A stretch of DNA of 45,134 bases, taken from Pseudomonadota bacterium. GTDB taxonomy: Bacteria; Pseudomonadota; Gammaproteobacteria; Burkholderiales; Burkholderiaceae_C. Each line of letters begins with the position of its first letter. The first letter of the stretch is position 1. The notes beneath the pieces were generated by a model. It was not told where the DNA came from, did no database searches, and saw only the letters and a program-made list of their open reading frames with translations. The position numbers and the translations under genes are program-made. Below are positions 44,605 through 45,134 of this stretch, in pieces. The DNA lies in the NCBI GenBank assembly GCA_018241265.1, contig JAFEEF010000083.1, positions 9,904-55,037 of the forward strand, written 5' to 3'.

Positions 44605-44631
44605 TGTTCGTGTGTGTTCGTTTTGGTTCAT
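44605..44631. promoter_or_regulatory. Three direct repeats spaced 10 bp, candidate DeoR-type operator
   Basis: TGTTCGT at 44605 and 44615 and GGTTCAT at 44625, each one helical turn apart, 55-81 bp upstream of the binding-protein start. DeoR-family proteins such as GlpR bind TTCG-containing direct repeats, and a DeoR-family gene lies next door. Confidence 0.55.
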
Positions 44632-44683
44632 TTTGGCCCTGCGATGGTCCAAAATTCTTCGGCGTTTTCCCTAGGGCGAACAA

Positions 44684-44701
44684 GCCCGCGCGCAAGCGGG
44701 C
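44684..44701 (-). terminator. Hairpin after the DeoR gene
   Basis: GCCCGC-N6-GCGGGC, 28 bp beyond the DeoR stop. Reading leftwards it is followed by TTGTT, a short T-rich stretch, so it is a plausible intrinsic terminator. Confidence 0.6.
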
Positions 44702-44728
44702 GTGCTCGGCCGGAGCGCCCCGGTGCCC

Positions 44729-45134
44729 TCAGGGCGCGACGATGCACTGCACCGCGGCGTCGGCCAGCAGCTGCGCAAACGGCGGCGGCGGCGGCGCGTC
44801 GGTGAACAGCCGGTCCAGGTGGTCCAGGCGCGCCAGCTCGACCATCGCCGGCCGGTGGAACTTGCTATGGTCGGCGGCGAGCCAGACCTCGCGCGACTGT
44901 TCGAGGATGGCGCGGGCCACGCTGACCTCGCGGTAGTCGAAGTCGCGCAGCGAGCCGTCGGCCTCGATGCCGGAGATGCCGATCAGCGCGATGTCGACCT
45001 TGAACTGGCGCACGAACTCGACCGCGGCCTCGCCGATGATGGCGCGGTCGCGCGGCCGCACCGCGCCGCCGGCGACGAACAGTTCGCAGTCCGGGTGGTC
45101 GCTCAGGATCGCCGCCACGTTGAGGTTGTTGGTG
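44729..45134 (-). CDS. DeoR/GlpR-family regulator, C-terminal part; gene continues beyond window
   Basis: About 134 C-terminal residues; the frame is open to the window edge. It carries the DeoR sugar-phosphate sensor domain: TNNLNVAAILSDHPDCELFVAGGAVR, FKVDIALIGISGIEADGSLRDFDYREV and WLAADHSKFHRPAMVELARL. The DNA-binding N-terminus lies outside. It probably represses the ABC operon and is released by a phosphorylated sugar. Confidence 0.88.
   Translation of the reverse strand, partial: TNNLNVAAILSDHPDCELFVAGGAVRPRDRAIIGEAAVEFVRQFKVDIALIGISGIEADGSLRDFDYREVSVARAILEQSREVWLAADHSKFHRPAMVELARLDHLDRLFTDAPPPPPFAQLLADAAVQCIVAP

Overview
This is a GC-rich (about two-thirds G+C by eye), densely coding window of a mosaic mobile element, most likely from a betaproteobacterium of the order Burkholderiales. 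That placement is an inference from codon style and from the mer, SorAB, YeiH and RbsABC-type proteins; there is no rRNA or tRNA to confirm it.

Layout. (1) 1-4997: a plasmid/ICE-like backbone reading rightwards. It holds the C-terminal part of a DinG/XPD-type helicase, a Gp3-like (recombination-directionality-factor-like) protein, an SbcD-like nuclease, and the first 71 codons of an SbcC-like ATPase. (2) 4998-17005: a 12.0-kb transposon that has split the sbcC-like gene. It is bounded by imperfect inverted repeats of about 25 bp and a duplicated CACCCC. Removing it and one CACCCC restores an 831-codon sbcC frame exactly. It carries a mercury operon (merR divergent from merTPCA), a complete second sbcC-like gene, a 77-aa ORF behind an orphan MerR-type promoter, three overlapping tyrosine recombinases with a small TnpC/DUF6262-like partner (a Tn554/RIT-type engine), and a primase-like fragment. 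(3) 17006-19294: the rest of the disrupted sbcC. (4) 19563-30453: a sulfite island. It contains a LysR regulator divergent from a YeiH-family exporter, two secreted beta-propeller proteins, a SnoaL-like protein, a COG4315 protein, a DUF305 protein, two ECF sigma/anti-sigma pairs, and a SorAB-type sulfite dehydrogenase with its cytochrome c. Four GGAATR-N16-SSTCYD promoter candidates tie it together. (5) 30708-39080: backbone again. It contains an XRE protein, a large ParB-like protein, a complete tyrosine integrase, a 1.4-kb gene-poor stretch with nested dyads, and a translationally coupled cluster (shortened ParM-like actin, ParR-like protein, CFI-box protein, membrane-anchored Cas4-like nuclease). 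An XRE/AbiEii-type toxin-antitoxin pair follows. (6) 39231-45134: a leftward RbsABC-type sugar ABC operon with a downstream esterase and an upstream DeoR-family regulator cut by the window edge. This part may be host chromosome.

How the parts work together. The backbone genes are typical of element maintenance and recombination (DinG, SbcCD, Gp3-like, ParB, ParMR, integrase, toxin-antitoxin). Mercury and sulfite resistance look like nested cargo. The most notable point is that the transposon disrupts an sbcC-like gene while carrying an intact sbcC-like gene whose equivalent site lacks the CACCCC core. The sulfite island is the other candidate for an under-described system, combining export, oxidation and two sigma switches in one mobile block.
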